A DNA stretch of 64,000 nucleotides, from contig NZ_JBBOCT010000001.1 of the NCBI RefSeq assembly GCF_038002605.1, forward strand, positions 3,906,001-3,970,000, written 5' to 3'. Source of the DNA: Bacillus sp. FSL K6-3431 (GTDB lineage: Bacteria > Bacillota > Bacilli > Bacillales > Bacillaceae_C). The notes below the pieces were generated by a model. The model had not been told where the DNA came from. It saw only the letters and a list, made by a program, of their open reading frames with translations, and ran no database searches. Below, in pieces: positions 54,501 to 63,824 of the stretch. Each line of letters begins with the position of its first letter. Position 1 is the stretch's first letter. A program made the position numbers and the translations under genes.

Positions 54501-55214
54501 ATGCAAGAAGCACACATATTAATTGTAGATGATGAAAAAGCCATTTTACAGATGTTAACAACAATTTTAAGAAGAGAAGCTTTCAAACATATTGATACAG
54601 CATGTACAGCTGAGGATGGACTTACCTTATGTAAAACAAAACGGTATGACTTAATCTTATTGGATGTCATGCTTCCAAACCGGAGTGGCTTTGACATTTG
54701 TCCCCATATAAGGGAAACCACTGATGCTCCCATTTTCTTTTTAACTGCAAGATCTACAGATTTGGATAAGCTCTCAGGCTTTGCGTTAGGAGCGGATGAT
54801 TATATTACAAAACCTTTCAATCCACTGGAAGTCGTTGCAAGGATCAAAGCCCATTTACGTAGAAATAAAGTAAAGACACCTCCATCTCCAACAAATTATC
54901 AATACGGAAACATCCACGTAAATAGTTTTTCCGGAGAAGTTAAGGTAAATAAAAAAAGCGTAGATTTACCTGCTCAAGTATATCAACTATTACTTTTCTT
55001 CTGTAAACATCCAAATCAGTTATTCAGTAAGAGTCAGCTTTATGAACAGGTATGGGGCGAGGAATTTCTAGGTGAGGATAATACTGTAATGGTTCATATA
55101 AGGAAGCTTCGTGAAAAAATCGAGGAAAACCCAAGTAAGCCATGTCAGATTGTTACAGTTAGAGGTCTTGGATATAAATTTGTTCCCGATGGTGACAAAC
55201 ATGAACATTCATAA
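54501..55214 (+). CDS. OmpR-family response regulator
   Basis: The 237-residue protein has a receiver domain (HILIVDDEKAILQMLTTILR; phospho-acceptor Asp in LILLDVMLPNRSGFD; FLTARSTDLDKLSGFALGAD; KPFNP with the conserved Lys) and an OmpR winged helix (QVYQLLLFFCKHPNQLFSKS...TVMVHIRKLREKIEENPSKP...TVRGLGYKFV). ATG 54501 follows AATAGGTG; the frame from 54492 starts inside that site. The kinase gene overlaps its end by 14 bp. Confidence 0.94.
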   Translation: MQEAHILIVDDEKAILQMLTTILRREAFKHIDTACTAEDGLTLCKTKRYDLILLDVMLPNRSGFDICPHIRETTDAPIFFLTARSTDLDKLSGFALGADDYITKPFNPLEVVARIKAHLRRNKVKTPPSPTNYQYGNIHVNSFSGEVKVNKKSVDLPAQVYQLLLFFCKHPNQLFSKSQLYEQVWGEEFLGEDNTVMVHIRKLREKIEENPSKPCQIVTVRGLGYKFVPDGDKHEHS

Positions 55215-56937
55215 ACGATTTATTGTACAGTTTTTCATTCAAATAGTCCTAGCCTTTATTTTGTTATCTCTTATTTTAATGACTATATGGGCTATTATTG
55301 GATTTTCCATTATGAAATCGGATGTTGCAAAAGATTTATCCAAAGCAGATACCTTGTTTTTTTCAGACAGAATTTCAATTAAAGAAGAAAAGGTTACATT
55401 CGATGAAAAGCTAAAAAAGTTAGCGAAGAATCAAAACGGCCAACTTATTGTTCTGACGGAGAATGGTGATGTGGTTGATTCCTATAATACTACCGAACAG
55501 GCACCCAAACATATAAACAAAAGCGAGCTTGCCTCATTGATTTTGGAAACTCCTGCAGAATACTCGTATTGGAAATTAGATGGAGAGTATACACAACCAT
55601 ATTTTCTGTTATTAGGTAAAAAGAATTTTGGGAAAGAGATATTAAATGAGATGAAGTCAAAGGTGGATTGGAAAAATCAGCATCTAAACCTTTCGGACGT
55701 GAACCATCAAAAAGTCAATGAAGAAAACGGTTGGGTCCAGTTAATCGATTCTACAGGACAAGTAGTGGATGACTATGGTACGAAGAAACAGCCAAAAAGT
55801 TACTCGATTCAGGATCTTTTCACGCTATCACAAAATCAGGAACATTCACCTGCTGCTTACTTTGATCAGAAGACGGAACAAGCAATCATTATGGGTACAC
55901 ACGATGCGAATTCTCCCTATCATTTAGAAGAAGGTCTAAATAAAACAATCAGTCATAGTCTTGTTATCACTTTTATTCTATTATTCCTTTTACTATTATT
56001 AGGAACGTTTTGGTATGCTCGTAAATTCGGGGTGCCGTTGATTATGATGATGAAATGGATTAACAACCTTGGTAAAGGTGTATATGAACATCCAACTGAT
56101 CCCCATCAACATAACGTCTTGTTAAATAAAAAAGGAAAACTGAAAAGGAAATACCGATTATATAGAGATTTCATTACAACCCTTAATCAATTGACAGAAA
56201 CCTTAAAGGAAAACGAATCTGAGCGGTTGAAAAGGACTCAAACAAGGGAAGAGTGGATTAGCGGAATTTCTCATGACTTAAAAACGCCGCTTGCTTCTGT
56301 TGCAGGATACTCACAGATGCTAGAATCTGAAAACTATTCGTGGAGTGAAAAGGAAACAAGAGAGTTTGCAAAAGTTATTTCCGAAAAGTCTTCCTATATG
56401 ATGGAATTACTTGAGGACTTAACATTAACATATCGTTTAAGAAATCAAGCCTTGCCCATTGTAAAAGAAGACGTGGATCTCAACGAATTTATACGTCGGA
56501 CAATTATTCATTTTATTAATGATCCTGGCAATAGCGAGATGGAATTCAACTTTCAACCTTTTCATGAAACCATTTCTGCCTTCATTGATCCAAAATGGTT
56601 TCAACGGATTATCGATAATCTGATCGCGAATGCTATTAAGTATAATCCATCGGGTACTGCGATCACAGTATCCATCTCTTTGATTGAGCATCACCTAGTC
56701 ATCATTAAGATAGAAGATAATGGGATCGGCATGAATAGCGAAACGCTCGATAAGCTGTTTCAACGTTACTATCGCGGCACCAACACGAGCGACACAGGTA
56801 GCGGAACCGGCCTTGGAATGGCCATTACCAAACAATTAGTGCAGCTTCATAATGGATCCATTCAAGTGAAAAGTATTCCGAGCAAGGGTACTACGATTCG
56901 AATTATTCTCCCAATCGATGCAGAGAACGATGATTAG
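55201..56937 (+). CDS. Sensor histidine kinase
   Basis: A 578-residue kinase: TM1 (FIQIVLAFILLSLILMTIWA), an extracytoplasmic sensor of about 220 residues, TM2 (LVITFILLFLLLLLLGTFWY), a HAMP-like linker, the H box (EEWISGISHDLKTPLASVAG, His phospho-acceptor), N box (RIIDNLIANAIKYNP), G1 (DNGIGMN), F box (LFQRYYRG) and G2 (GTGLGMA). The ATG at 55201 lies inside the end of the regulator gene, so translation is coupled; the longer frame upstream is a shadow. The divergent ABC/YdbST operon suggests it senses an envelope-active compound. Confidence 0.93.
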   Translation: MNIHKRFIVQFFIQIVLAFILLSLILMTIWAIIGFSIMKSDVAKDLSKADTLFFSDRISIKEEKVTFDEKLKKLAKNQNGQLIVLTENGDVVDSYNTTEQAPKHINKSELASLILETPAEYSYWKLDGEYTQPYFLLLGKKNFGKEILNEMKSKVDWKNQHLNLSDVNHQKVNEENGWVQLIDSTGQVVDDYGTKKQPKSYSIQDLFTLSQNQEHSPAAYFDQKTEQAIIMGTHDANSPYHLEEGLNKTISHSLVITFILLFLLLLLGTFWYARKFGVPLIMMMKWINNLGKGVYEHPTDPHQHNVLLNKKGKLKRKYRLYRDFITTLNQLTETLKENESERLKRTQTREEWISGISHDLKTPLASVAGYSQMLESENYSWSEKETREFAKVISEKSSYMMELLEDLTLTYRLRNQALPIVKEDVDLNEFIRRTIIHFINDPGNSEMEFNFQPFHETISAFIDPKWFQRIIDNLIANAIKYNPSGTAITVSISLIEHHLVIIKIEDNGIGMNSETLDKLFQRYYRGTNTSDTGSGTGLGMAITKQLVQLHNGSIQVKSIPSKGTTIRIILPIDAENDD

Positions 56938-57121
56938 GGTTTATTTTTAACTTCTTTTTTCTTAGAGGCTATAACGAGAGTAAACATCAACTTTTGAATG
57001 TAACCTTTGTTTATAATATATAAATATGAAAAGTTGGTAGAATTCAACTATAAGAAGATAGATCTACCACTGTGAAAGAAAATGTGGAACAAATTCAATC
57101 CAATCTCTGGAGCTGTCCGAT

Positions 57122-57160
57122 AATTAGGAAAATCATTAAAAGGGCTTTTCCTAATTTTTC
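57122..57160 (+). terminator. Terminator after the two-component system
   Basis: AATTAGGAAAA and TTTTCCTAATTTTT form a stem-loop with a T-run about 190 bp after the kinase stop. Confidence 0.6.
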
Positions 57161-57197
57161 ATCGTGCTCTGATTTAAAAAATGTAAGTTGATTAGAG

Positions 57198-57412
57198 TGG
57201 GGGACGTTCGAATTACCTTAGTCCTGCATTTTTCGTAGGGAGGGGCAATCGGTAGGCGTTCGATTTACCTTAGTCCTGCTTTTTTCGTAGGGAGGGGCAA
57301 TCGGTAGGCGTTCGATTTACCTTAGTCCTGCTTTTTTCATAGGGAGGGGCAATCGGTAGACGTTCGATTTACCTTAGTCCTGCATTTTTCGCATGGAGAG
57401 GATATCGAAGTG
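57198..57412. repeat. Second array of the 52-bp repeat (four units)
   Basis: CGTTCGATTTACC starts at 57205, 57257, 57309 and 57361, each 52 bp apart. Units share TTCGATTTACC and a GGGCAATCG-like core with the reverse complement of the array at 45608 (TTCGATTTACC and GGGCATTCG), at the same relative spacing. The arrays therefore belong to one family in opposite orientation. Like the first array it lies between convergent genes. Confidence 0.9.
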
Positions 57413-57555
57413 CGTCCAGGGATTGGATGAAATGCGTGGTAAATTTCCCGATCCTTTTTGGAGAGAGTTTGATTAAAAGAGAGAATATAACCTTCTTGAT
57501 ATTTAAATGATTTTAATTTAAAATCAGGAGCTCTGTAATAGGAGGGGAATAGCGA

Positions 57556-57649
57556 AGTATTCAAAAGCAACAAATTATGCTTTACATTCAATTGTATATT
57601 TATCTTTAGCACCGAAAGGAAAATCTATTGGAGTAGAGCATTTAGATTA
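57556..57649 (+). pseudogene. Rrf2-type repressor, N-terminal remnant
   Basis: The frame YSKATNYALHSIVYLSLAPK, then GKSIGVEHLD and a stop, matches the first 31 residues of the two other Rrf2 copies at 61897 and 63825. The ATG has been lost and the rest of the gene is missing. The upstream TTTTAATTTAAAATCA is also shared, but the operator palindrome is not. Confidence 0.8.
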
Positions 57650-57720
57650 GTACAAATCCTTCAGTAAGAATTATTATAAAAAGAAAGGAGTGACTCGAAT
57701 TTGAATCACTCCAAAACCTG

Positions 57721-58506
57721 TTAATATTTATAAGATTGTCCGCCATCAATTGGAATAACAACTGCATTGATAAAGTTTGCTTGGTCAGATAATAAGAATG
57801 CGACTAAATAAGCAACTTCCTCTGGTTTGCCGAAACGTTTCATTGGGTTTGGTTGTACAAATTCTTTTCCTACTTCTTCCCAATTTACTGGATCGATTTG
57901 CTTTAATGAGCCTTCGACCATTGGGGTCATAATGGCCCCTGGTGCAATTGCTTTGATACTAATAGCGTATTGTCCGTATTCAATACCAGAGTTTCTTGTT
58001 AAACCTACCACACCATGTTTACTTGCCGCGTATCCTGACTGGTTACCTACACCCCGAATTCCCCCAACAGAGGCTGTATTAACAATAGATCCTGACCCTT
58101 GTTTTTTCATAATTTCTAAAACATACTTCATTCCAAAGAATACACCATTTAGGTTGATGCCCACTACTTTACGAAACTCGTCAATTCCATAATCTTCAGT
58201 AAGGTCCTGCTTGCCCTCTATTCCCGCATTATTAAAGAATCCATCAATTCTACTATATTTATCTACAGTTTTGTTTACATAATTTCTTGCTGCTTCTTCG
58301 CTAGAAACATCTGCCGTAATTAAAAGCACCTCTGCTTTAGGTACTACCTCTAAAATCAATTGTTTTGTTTCCTCTAAAGAATTACTATTTAAATCCACTA
58401 ATGAAAGTTTTGCCCCTTCTTTTGCAACTTGTAATGCAGATGCTTGCCCTAATCCAGACCCAGCACCAGTAATTAATACTACTTTATCTTCAAAACGGTT
58501 ACTCAT
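57721..58506 (-). CDS. Short-chain dehydrogenase/reductase
   Basis: A 261-residue classical SDR: coenzyme motif LITGAGSGLGQASA, Asp for NAD binding (SLVDLNS), NNAGIEG, catalytic Ser (VNTASVGGIRG), Y-A-A-S-K and the C-terminal AYLVAFLLSDQANF, then GGQSYKY. Asp at the end of the second strand suggests NAD(H). The substrate is unknown. Start 58506 is preferred over 58515 because GAGAGG lies nine bases upstream. The neighbouring Rrf2 remnant suggests the gene once stood under redox or stress control. Confidence 0.92.
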   Translation of the reverse strand: MSNRFEDKVVLITGAGSGLGQASALQVAKEGAKLSLVDLNSNSLEETKQLILEVVPKAEVLLITADVSSEEAARNYVNKTVDKYSRIDGFFNNAGIEGKQDLTEDYGIDEFRKVVGINLNGVFFGMKYVLEIMKKQGSGSIVNTASVGGIRGVGNQSGYAASKHGVVGLTRNSGIEYGQYAISIKAIAPGAIMTPMVEGSLKQIDPVNWEEVGKEFVQPNPMKRFGKPEEVAYLVAFLLSDQANFINAVVIPIDGGQSYKY

Positions 58507-58977
58507 TATGTTCATCCTCTCTCATTTTTATTAATAATTTAATTTCTTGTAGTAACAATTCTAGATGCACCGTCAGTAATTACTGGAACTTTTCCTGATG
58601 TCTTATCTTATTAAGTCTTTCCCTTTAATAAACTTTTTTAAAACCAGACTTAATCGAATTCCTTTTATCATTTTTCCTTGTAAGGAAGTAAAAATACCAA
58701 TTTTGTTGAAAAAGAGAGTCATGCCCTCATATGGAACAAAACGGGTAGAACAAACAATCTAGAAACAGAAATTCATAATACATTGCCAGAACAGACCAAA
58801 AGGGGTGGGTTATTCCATACTAGGCTGCAATTGTTTGGCAACATATTTATGTCGATATTCCTCTAAAAACTTCATGTAGACATTCACACCCCTCCTTCAT
58901 AATTAATACCTAATACGGATGATATCAATCAAATTTATTAATTTTAACAACCGAAATTAATAGGAGTGAGGAGACCA
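58507..58977. other. Gap without gene
   Basis: No supported frame. AATAAACTTTTTTAAAACCA at 58626 recalls the left-type end motif 1 but stands alone. Confidence 0.35.
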
Positions 58978-59709
58978 TTGAAACATTTATACGCCTATAC
59001 GATCCAGCCGGGGGATAATTACTGGCTTTTAGCACATAAGTACAATACAACAGCGGAGGAAATTTTTGCGGCGAATCATGGAGTAAATCCATATTATCTG
59101 CGTGTTGGCCAGCATATCGCTATACCAGTTCTAGAGACCTTGTACCAGCCAAGGCAATCGAATCATTGCATTAGTCAGGCAGAAGTTGATTATAGAAACG
59201 ATATGCGAAGCCTTTGGGAAGAACATGTTGCATGGACGAGGATGGCAATTATTAGTTTAACCTTTAATTTACCAGATGTAGATTTTGTTATTACTCGCCT
59301 TCTGCAAAACGCTACCGACATGGGAAATATGATTCGTAAATTGTATGGAGAACTTGCTGCTACTACTTATGCTAATTTGATTAAGGAACATCTTTTATTT
59401 GCTGCTGATCTAGTAAAAGCAGCTTTAGCAGGTGACGAGCAAGCGGTAATAACTGCAGAACAAAAGTGGTATGCCAATGCTGATCAAATTGCTGAGTTTT
59501 TAAGTAGTGTAAATCCATATTTACCTGAAAATGTAGTTAGAGAAATGTTTTATAAACACCTAGATTTAACAAAACAAGAAGCTGTTTTTATGATTAATAA
59601 GGATTATCAGAAAGATATTGAAATATACGATAAAATTGAAAAGCAAGCAAGGGAAATGGCGGACACAATTTCAGATGCAATGGTAAAATTGTATCCGAAT
59701 ATGTTCTAG
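58978..59709 (+). CDS. LysM-domain protein with helical C-terminus
   Basis: The 243-residue protein begins with one LysM module (YTIQPGDNYWLLAHKYNTTA, then FAANHGVNPYYLRVGQHIAI), which binds peptidoglycan or chitin-like sugars. It has no signal peptide, as in many spore-associated LysM proteins. Residues 70-243 form a helical bundle (WEEHVAWTRMAIISLTFNLP, YANLIKEHLLFAADLVKAAL), rich in Ala and Glu, ending KLYPNMF. The start is TTG 58978, after GTGAGGAG. A role in the spore or forming cell is inferred only. Confidence 0.8.
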   Translation: MKHLYAYTIQPGDNYWLLAHKYNTTAEEIFAANHGVNPYYLRVGQHIAIPVLETLYQPRQSNHCISQAEVDYRNDMRSLWEEHVAWTRMAIISLTFNLPDVDFVITRLLQNATDMGNMIRKLYGELAATTYANLIKEHLLFAADLVKAALAGDEQAVITAEQKWYANADQIAEFLSSVNPYLPENVVREMFYKHLDLTKQEAVFMINKDYQKDIEIYDKIEKQAREMADTISDAMVKLYPNMF

Positions 59710-60380
59710 CCGACAGTCATTTTGTATTTTTGCATAACACCTTCCTGCAGATGATAGTAGGTTGGTATATGAAGTCTCATTTTATTTTATCGATAAAGAA
59801 TTTCAATACACCCTTAATGCACTATATAAAAATAAAAGATGGTATGAAAAGAGCATTTACCTGAGATAGAAGACTTAGCTTTGCAGAGCGTTTTATCGGC
59901 ATAATCTTGTTGGTGAATTCAACGAGCAAGGAGAACTTTTATTAGTCGAATTAGAAGATCTAAATTTTTATTTCTCCTTGTTAGAAATATCTGATGAAAC
60001 GCGTCATAATTTTGTAGAAGCAATGAAAAAATAAATACATAAAGCACTTAAAGCTTAAATTAAATTTTTTGTATAAAAACAAAACAATGTGCATTTGTTG
60101 AAGAACGTTGCACAATATGATCAAATTAGGATTAGGCACTAAATGGTTAATTATTTGTTGCCAGCCGAACTGCTACAAGGTTTAGAATTAAGGGCTACAA
60201 TGACGGTTGCTACTGAGCTTGGAGTGGCAGTAAGGGGCTAAAGGCACAATTGATAAGATATCAAGAAAGTACTATCCTGAGTTTATTGCACTTTTTGTCA
60301 ATGCAGATATATACTGATAGATGTTAAAAAGTTGATTGTAATAAAAATAGTAAGGGAAAACATTTGACATAAATTAAATA
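59710..60380. other. Gap with two coding scraps
   Basis: At about 59911-60034 a frame reads GEFNEQGELLLVELEDLNFY, then FSLLEISDETRHNFVEAMKK and stops. At about 60166-60240 another reads ELLQGLELRATMTVATELGV and stops. Neither is recognised or complete. No repeat or hairpin stands out. Confidence 0.4.
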
Positions 60381-60412
60381 AGACAACTAATTATTTTAAG
60401 GGGTTGGTTTTT

Positions 60413-60970
60413 ATGAAAAGAATTCCATTAAAAATGGTGAGAAAAAATTTATTAAATATTCCAGAATATTCGCTTCCAACTGGATTTCAAATGAGATTAT
60501 TTGAAAAAGGTGATGAGCATAATTGGACCAGGGTTGAAACGAATGTAGATGAATTTAAAAATGAAAAAGCTGCATTAGAACACTTCACTAAAGAATTTGG
60601 GTCACTTATAGATGAAATGTCAACACGCTGTGTATTCATTGAGGATAAACAGGGAGAAGTGATCGCAACAACAACTGCATGGTATGGAGACTTAAATGGC
60701 GATGGCGAAATATCTGGTAGAATACATTGGGTAGGTGTTGTTCCCGAATATCAAGGGAAAAAACTTTCAAAGCCATTACTAAGCGCGGCTATGAACATTT
60801 TGGCCCAACATCATTCAAAAGCCTATCTTACATCCCAAACTACGAGTTATCAAGCGATCAATATGTATTTAAACTACGGATTTGAACCTTTCATCACTGG
60901 TCCAAGCTGTTATGAAGCTTGGGAATTGATGGAGAAAACTTTAAATCGTCAAATTCTTTCAAGGAGGTAA
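60413..60970 (+). CDS. GNAT N-acetyltransferase
   Basis: A 185-residue GNAT protein with VFIEDKQGEVIATTTAWYGD, IHWVGVVPEYQGKKLSKPLL (motif A with the Q-x2-K/G-x-G/S acetyl-CoA loop, here QGKKLSK) and a C-terminal SYQAINMYLNYGFEPF signature. Start 60413 follows AAGGGG; the frame from 60404 starts too close to it. The HAD gene begins 2 bp after its stop, so they form an operon. The substrate is unknown. Confidence 0.87.
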   Translation: MKRIPLKMVRKNLLNIPEYSLPTGFQMRLFEKGDEHNWTRVETNVDEFKNEKAALEHFTKEFGSLIDEMSTRCVFIEDKQGEVIATTTAWYGDLNGDGEISGRIHWVGVVPEYQGKKLSKPLLSAAMNILAQHHSKAYLTSQTTSYQAINMYLNYGFEPFITGPSCYEAWELMEKTLNRQILSRR

Positions 60971-60972
60971 AA

Positions 60973-61629
60973 ATGATTAAAGCGGTTATTTTTGATTTTG
61001 ATGGATTAATCTTAGACACAGAGACGGCTTGGTATGAATCTTATAAGGAAGTTTTAAAAGAACAGTTTGAATTTGATTTACCACTTGAAGAGTTTGTGAA
61101 ATGTGTCGGTTCTAATGATAATGTGCTATTTAAATACCTAGAAAAAGAGATTGCTGAACATCTAGACGCGGATGATATTCGTGGAAGAGCAGGGATATTA
61201 CATACCGAAAGTGTAAAAAAGGCAAAGGCTCGCGAAGGTGTGGCCGAATACCTTGCAGATGCACGTGAGGCAGGTCTAACAATTGCCTTAGCAACGAGTT
61301 CAACGAGAGAATGGGTGACAAATCATTTGACCAACTTACATTTGATTTCTTATTTTGACCATTTAATTACCCAGGATGACGTGGAACATGTGAAGCCAGC
61401 ACCGGATCTGTTTTTGAAAACAATTGAAGTGCTGGGAATAGAGCCGCACGAGGCAGTCGTTTTTGAAGATTCTCTTAATGGTTTAATTGCAGCGCTGGAA
61501 GCAAAACTACCTACTGTTGTTATTCCGAATCCAGTCACAGAGTTGTTACCGTTTGAAAATTATCATTTAAAATTGACCTCAATGGCGGAAATGAGTTTGC
61601 ATGATATTATTGAGTCGCTAAACAAATAA
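60973..61629 (+). CDS. HAD-family hydrolase (beta-phosphoglucomutase-like)
   Basis: A 218-residue HAD phosphatase with motif I DFDGLILDTE, an alpha-helical cap (residues 15-90), motif II LATSSTREW, motif III Lys in VKPAPDLFL and motif IV VVFEDSLNGLIAALEA. It resembles the beta-phosphoglucomutase/YhcW group that dephosphorylates small metabolites. AAGGAGG lies 6 bases before ATG 60973; the longer frame is a shadow of the GNAT gene. It is the second gene of the operon. Confidence 0.9.
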   Translation: MIKAVIFDFDGLILDTETAWYESYKEVLKEQFEFDLPLEEFVKCVGSNDNVLFKYLEKEIAEHLDADDIRGRAGILHTESVKKAKAREGVAEYLADAREAGLTIALATSSTREWVTNHLTNLHLISYFDHLITQDDVEHVKPAPDLFLKTIEVLGIEPHEAVVFEDSLNGLIAALEAKLPTVVIPNPVTELLPFENYHLKLTSMAEMSLHDIIESLNK

Positions 61630-61712
61630 ATGGAACTGTATTTGGATTCTGGAGGCTGCTGTATTGGTTGTAAAGGCCAAAAGACTTAATTTCAAAACAA
61701 TATAGCAAATTT

Positions 61713-61752
61713 AAGGGCGTTTCTGAGTGTACAGGAATGCCCTTTATTTTTT
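61713..61752 (+). terminator. Terminator of the GNAT-HAD operon
   Basis: AAGGGC and GCCCTT with inner TTTCT/AGGAA pairing are followed by ATTTTTTT. Confidence 0.75.
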
Positions 61753-61856
61753 TAAAAATACCTAATCTTTATCTGAAGAATAATTGCTGATATTAGATAA
61801 GTAGGGATGGTAAACACCTTGACATTGATTTCATTTTAATTTAAAATCAATTAAAG

Positions 61857-61876
61857 ACATTAAGGGTCCTTAATGT
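61857..61876. promoter_or_regulatory. Rrf2-type operator 1
   Basis: ACATTAAGGGTCCTTAATGT is a perfect 9+2+9 palindrome 20 bp before the first Rrf2 copy. Near-identical sites lie at 62365 and 63785. Confidence 0.8.
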
Positions 61877-61896
61877 ATATACAAAAGAGTTATATA

Positions 61897-62344
61897 ATGA
61901 AATATTCAAAAGCTACAAATTATGCTTTACACTCAATGGTTTATTTAGCTTTGACTTCAAAGGGAAAATCTACTGGAGTAGAACATTTAGCTGAAATGCA
62001 AAATCTCTCACCAATATACCTTTCCAAGATTTTAACAAAACTTGTTAAAGCTGGGCTAATTGAATCAAGTTCTGATGCTAATGGTGGATAAAGTATAGTA
62101 AGACCAGTCTCATGATATATCTTTTTTAGATGTTATACATGCTATTGAAGGGAAAACAATCTGATTTAGTTGTTCACTGGAACATGAAGATGTAAAAAAT
62201 GGAGACTGTTTAATTGAAAATGTGATGATTGATGCAGAAAGAAAGATGAAAGGTGAATTAGACAAGAAATATATTGTTGATATTGCAAGAGAAATTGAAA
62301 AGACAAACAATCACAAAAAAATTAACTGTGATCACTTACCTTAA
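61897..62344 (+). pseudogene. Rrf2-family repressor, disrupted
   Basis: The intact first part reads MKYSKATNYALHSMVYLALT, then VEHLAEMQNLSPIYLSKILT and KLVKAGLIESSSDANGG, the Rrf2 winged helix. A TAA at 62090 replaces the expected Tyr codon, and shifts follow. The remainder in other frames (SFLDVIHAIEGK, EHEDVKNGDCLIENVMIDAE, LDKKYIVDIAREIEK) is the normal Rrf2 C-terminus with two cysteines. It is the dead copy of the gene at 63825. It should have repressed the flavoprotein downstream. Confidence 0.88.
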
Positions 62345-62364
62345 TTTTTTTATGTCAATTATAG

Positions 62365-62384
62365 ACATTAAGAGTCTTTAATGT
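62365..62384. promoter_or_regulatory. Rrf2-type operator 2, before the flavoprotein
   Basis: ACATTAAGAGTCTTTAATGT lies 25 bp upstream of the thioredoxin-reductase-like gene and matches the sites in front of both Rrf2 copies, linking regulator and target. Confidence 0.8.
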
Positions 62385-62408
62385 ATTTTACTTTAGGAGG
62401 AATATTAA

Positions 62409-63308
62409 ATGTTGTTAGATTGTGTAATTATTGGCGGAGGTCCATCAGGCTTAAATGCTTCTCTTGTTATGGCGAGAGCAAGAAAGAATCTCATCCTATT
62501 TGATGAAGATAAACCTAGAAATGCTGTAACATACGAATCTCACGGTTTTATAACAAGAGATGGTATCAAGCCTTCAGAATTTAAACGAATTGCAAAAGAA
62601 GATTTAATGAAATACCCAAATATATCAGTTCAAAATCAACGAGTGATTGATATAAAAAAAGAGAATCAATCTTTTATCATTCATACAGATGATGGGCATT
62701 CTTATCGTTCTAGAAAGGTTATTTTATCTACAGGTCTTAGAGATGTCATGCCATGTATAGAAGGAATTCATGATTTATATGGTACGAGCTTGTTTAGCTG
62801 TCCATTTTGTGATGGGTGGGAATTAAAAGATCGTCCATTAGTTGTCATTTCAGAAGATAAGCGTGCTTTTCATATGACAAAAATGATATTTAATTGGAGT
62901 AAAGATCTTGTTGTTTGTACAAATGGCAAAAATATTTTCACTGATGAGCAAAAGGAAATATTAACAAAGAAAGCTATAAAAGTCATTGGACATGAAATAG
63001 AAATTTTACAAGGTGACAATGGACACTTACAAAAGATTAAGTTTAAGAATGGAAAAGAAATTGAAAGGGAAGGCGGCTTTGTCACTACTGGGCTAAAGCA
63101 AGCATCTTCATTAGCTCAAACTTTAGGATGTGCTATGAATAAGATGGGAGGAATTGAAACAGATAATTTTGGGCGTACAAATATTGAAGGGGTCTATGCT
63201 AGTGGAGATAATTCCATAATAGCCCCTGCTCAATTAATTATTGCTGCAGGTGAGGGCAGTAAAGCTGCTATTGCAGTAGTAGGTGACTTAGTGAATGAAG
63301 ATTTTTAA
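62409..63308 (+). CDS. Thioredoxin-reductase-like flavoprotein
   Basis: The 299-residue FAD/NAD(P) oxidoreductase has the FAD site CVIIGGGPSGLNASLVMARA, the redox-active C-x2-C in FSCPFCDGWELKD, a shortened NADPH domain and the second FAD motif EGVYASGDN. It is close to thioredoxin reductase, but the CPFC pair with the following DGWE belongs to a subgroup of unknown partner found next to Rrf2-type regulators. The GG-X-GGGG pattern of NADPH binding is weak (VVISEDKRA), so the electron source is uncertain. AGGAGG lies 7 bases before the ATG. Confidence 0.88.
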   Translation: MLLDCVIIGGGPSGLNASLVMARARKNLILFDEDKPRNAVTYESHGFITRDGIKPSEFKRIAKEDLMKYPNISVQNQRVIDIKKENQSFIIHTDDGHSYRSRKVILSTGLRDVMPCIEGIHDLYGTSLFSCPFCDGWELKDRPLVVISEDKRAFHMTKMIFNWSKDLVVCTNGKNIFTDEQKEILTKKAIKVIGHEIEILQGDNGHLQKIKFKNGKEIEREGGFVTTGLKQASSLAQTLGCAMNKMGGIETDNFGRTNIEGVYASGDNSIIAPAQLIIAAGEGSKAAIAVVGDLVNEDF

Positions 63309-63345
63309 AGGTAATTATTACGTTTTATTTAAATGCTTTTAAAGA

Positions 63346-63590
63346 GTTGTTCTAAATTTCGCTTTTGAAAGTTGGTGAGGTTACATCTCTTTTCTCATTC
63401 CACAGGATTTCTGGACCTTCTATTTGTTCATAATTTGAGGATGGAATCCATTCATTCGGAATAAATGCGTCCCCATACATCTTGCAGTGTATCTGGAAAT
63501 GGTCCGATTGTTTCAAATACAGACCATGATAAAGCAGGAACTTCAAGTTGTGTTAGGTTATCAGGACACCTATAGTTGTTGCCACACCAA
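63346..63590 (-). pseudogene. GyrI-like effector-domain fragment with a 4-bp duplication
   Basis: The minus strand reads [20 protein letters not shown], then [20 protein letters not shown] and IYSE; after the duplicated GAAT-type tetranucleotide near 63455 it continues in another frame as [20 protein letters not shown] and [10 protein letters not shown]. This is the C-terminal half of a GyrI-like (AraC effector-binding) domain. The DNA-binding part and the start are missing. The shift is explained by GAATGAATGG replacing GAATGG. Confidence 0.75.
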
Positions 63591-63784
63591 CATAGTGATC
63601 AAGATCCCCTTTTTCCACCACCCGGGCTTAAGAAAAGTTCCTGGATGCACTAAGCAGTCCTAGAATGTGTTGCTGGAAACTGTCTTTTTTTAACGAGCAG
63701 GAGATGAATAAGAGTAACAATTTGATAGGATATTGGAATAAGTGGGATAACATCTTGACATTGATTTCATTTTAATTTAAAAAG

Positions 63785-63804
63785 ACATTAAGGGTCTTTA
63801 ATGT
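63785..63804. promoter_or_regulatory. Rrf2-type operator 3
   Basis: ACATTAAGGGTCTTTAATGT lies 20 bp before the third Rrf2 gene, at the same distance as operator 1. This suggests autoregulation. Confidence 0.8.
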
Positions 63805-63824
63805 ATATATAAAGGAGCAATATA

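Noticed and set aside
55111..55200. Extended N-terminus of the histidine kinase
   Set aside because: It overlaps the winged helix of the response regulator in another frame; ATG 55201 begins just before TM1.
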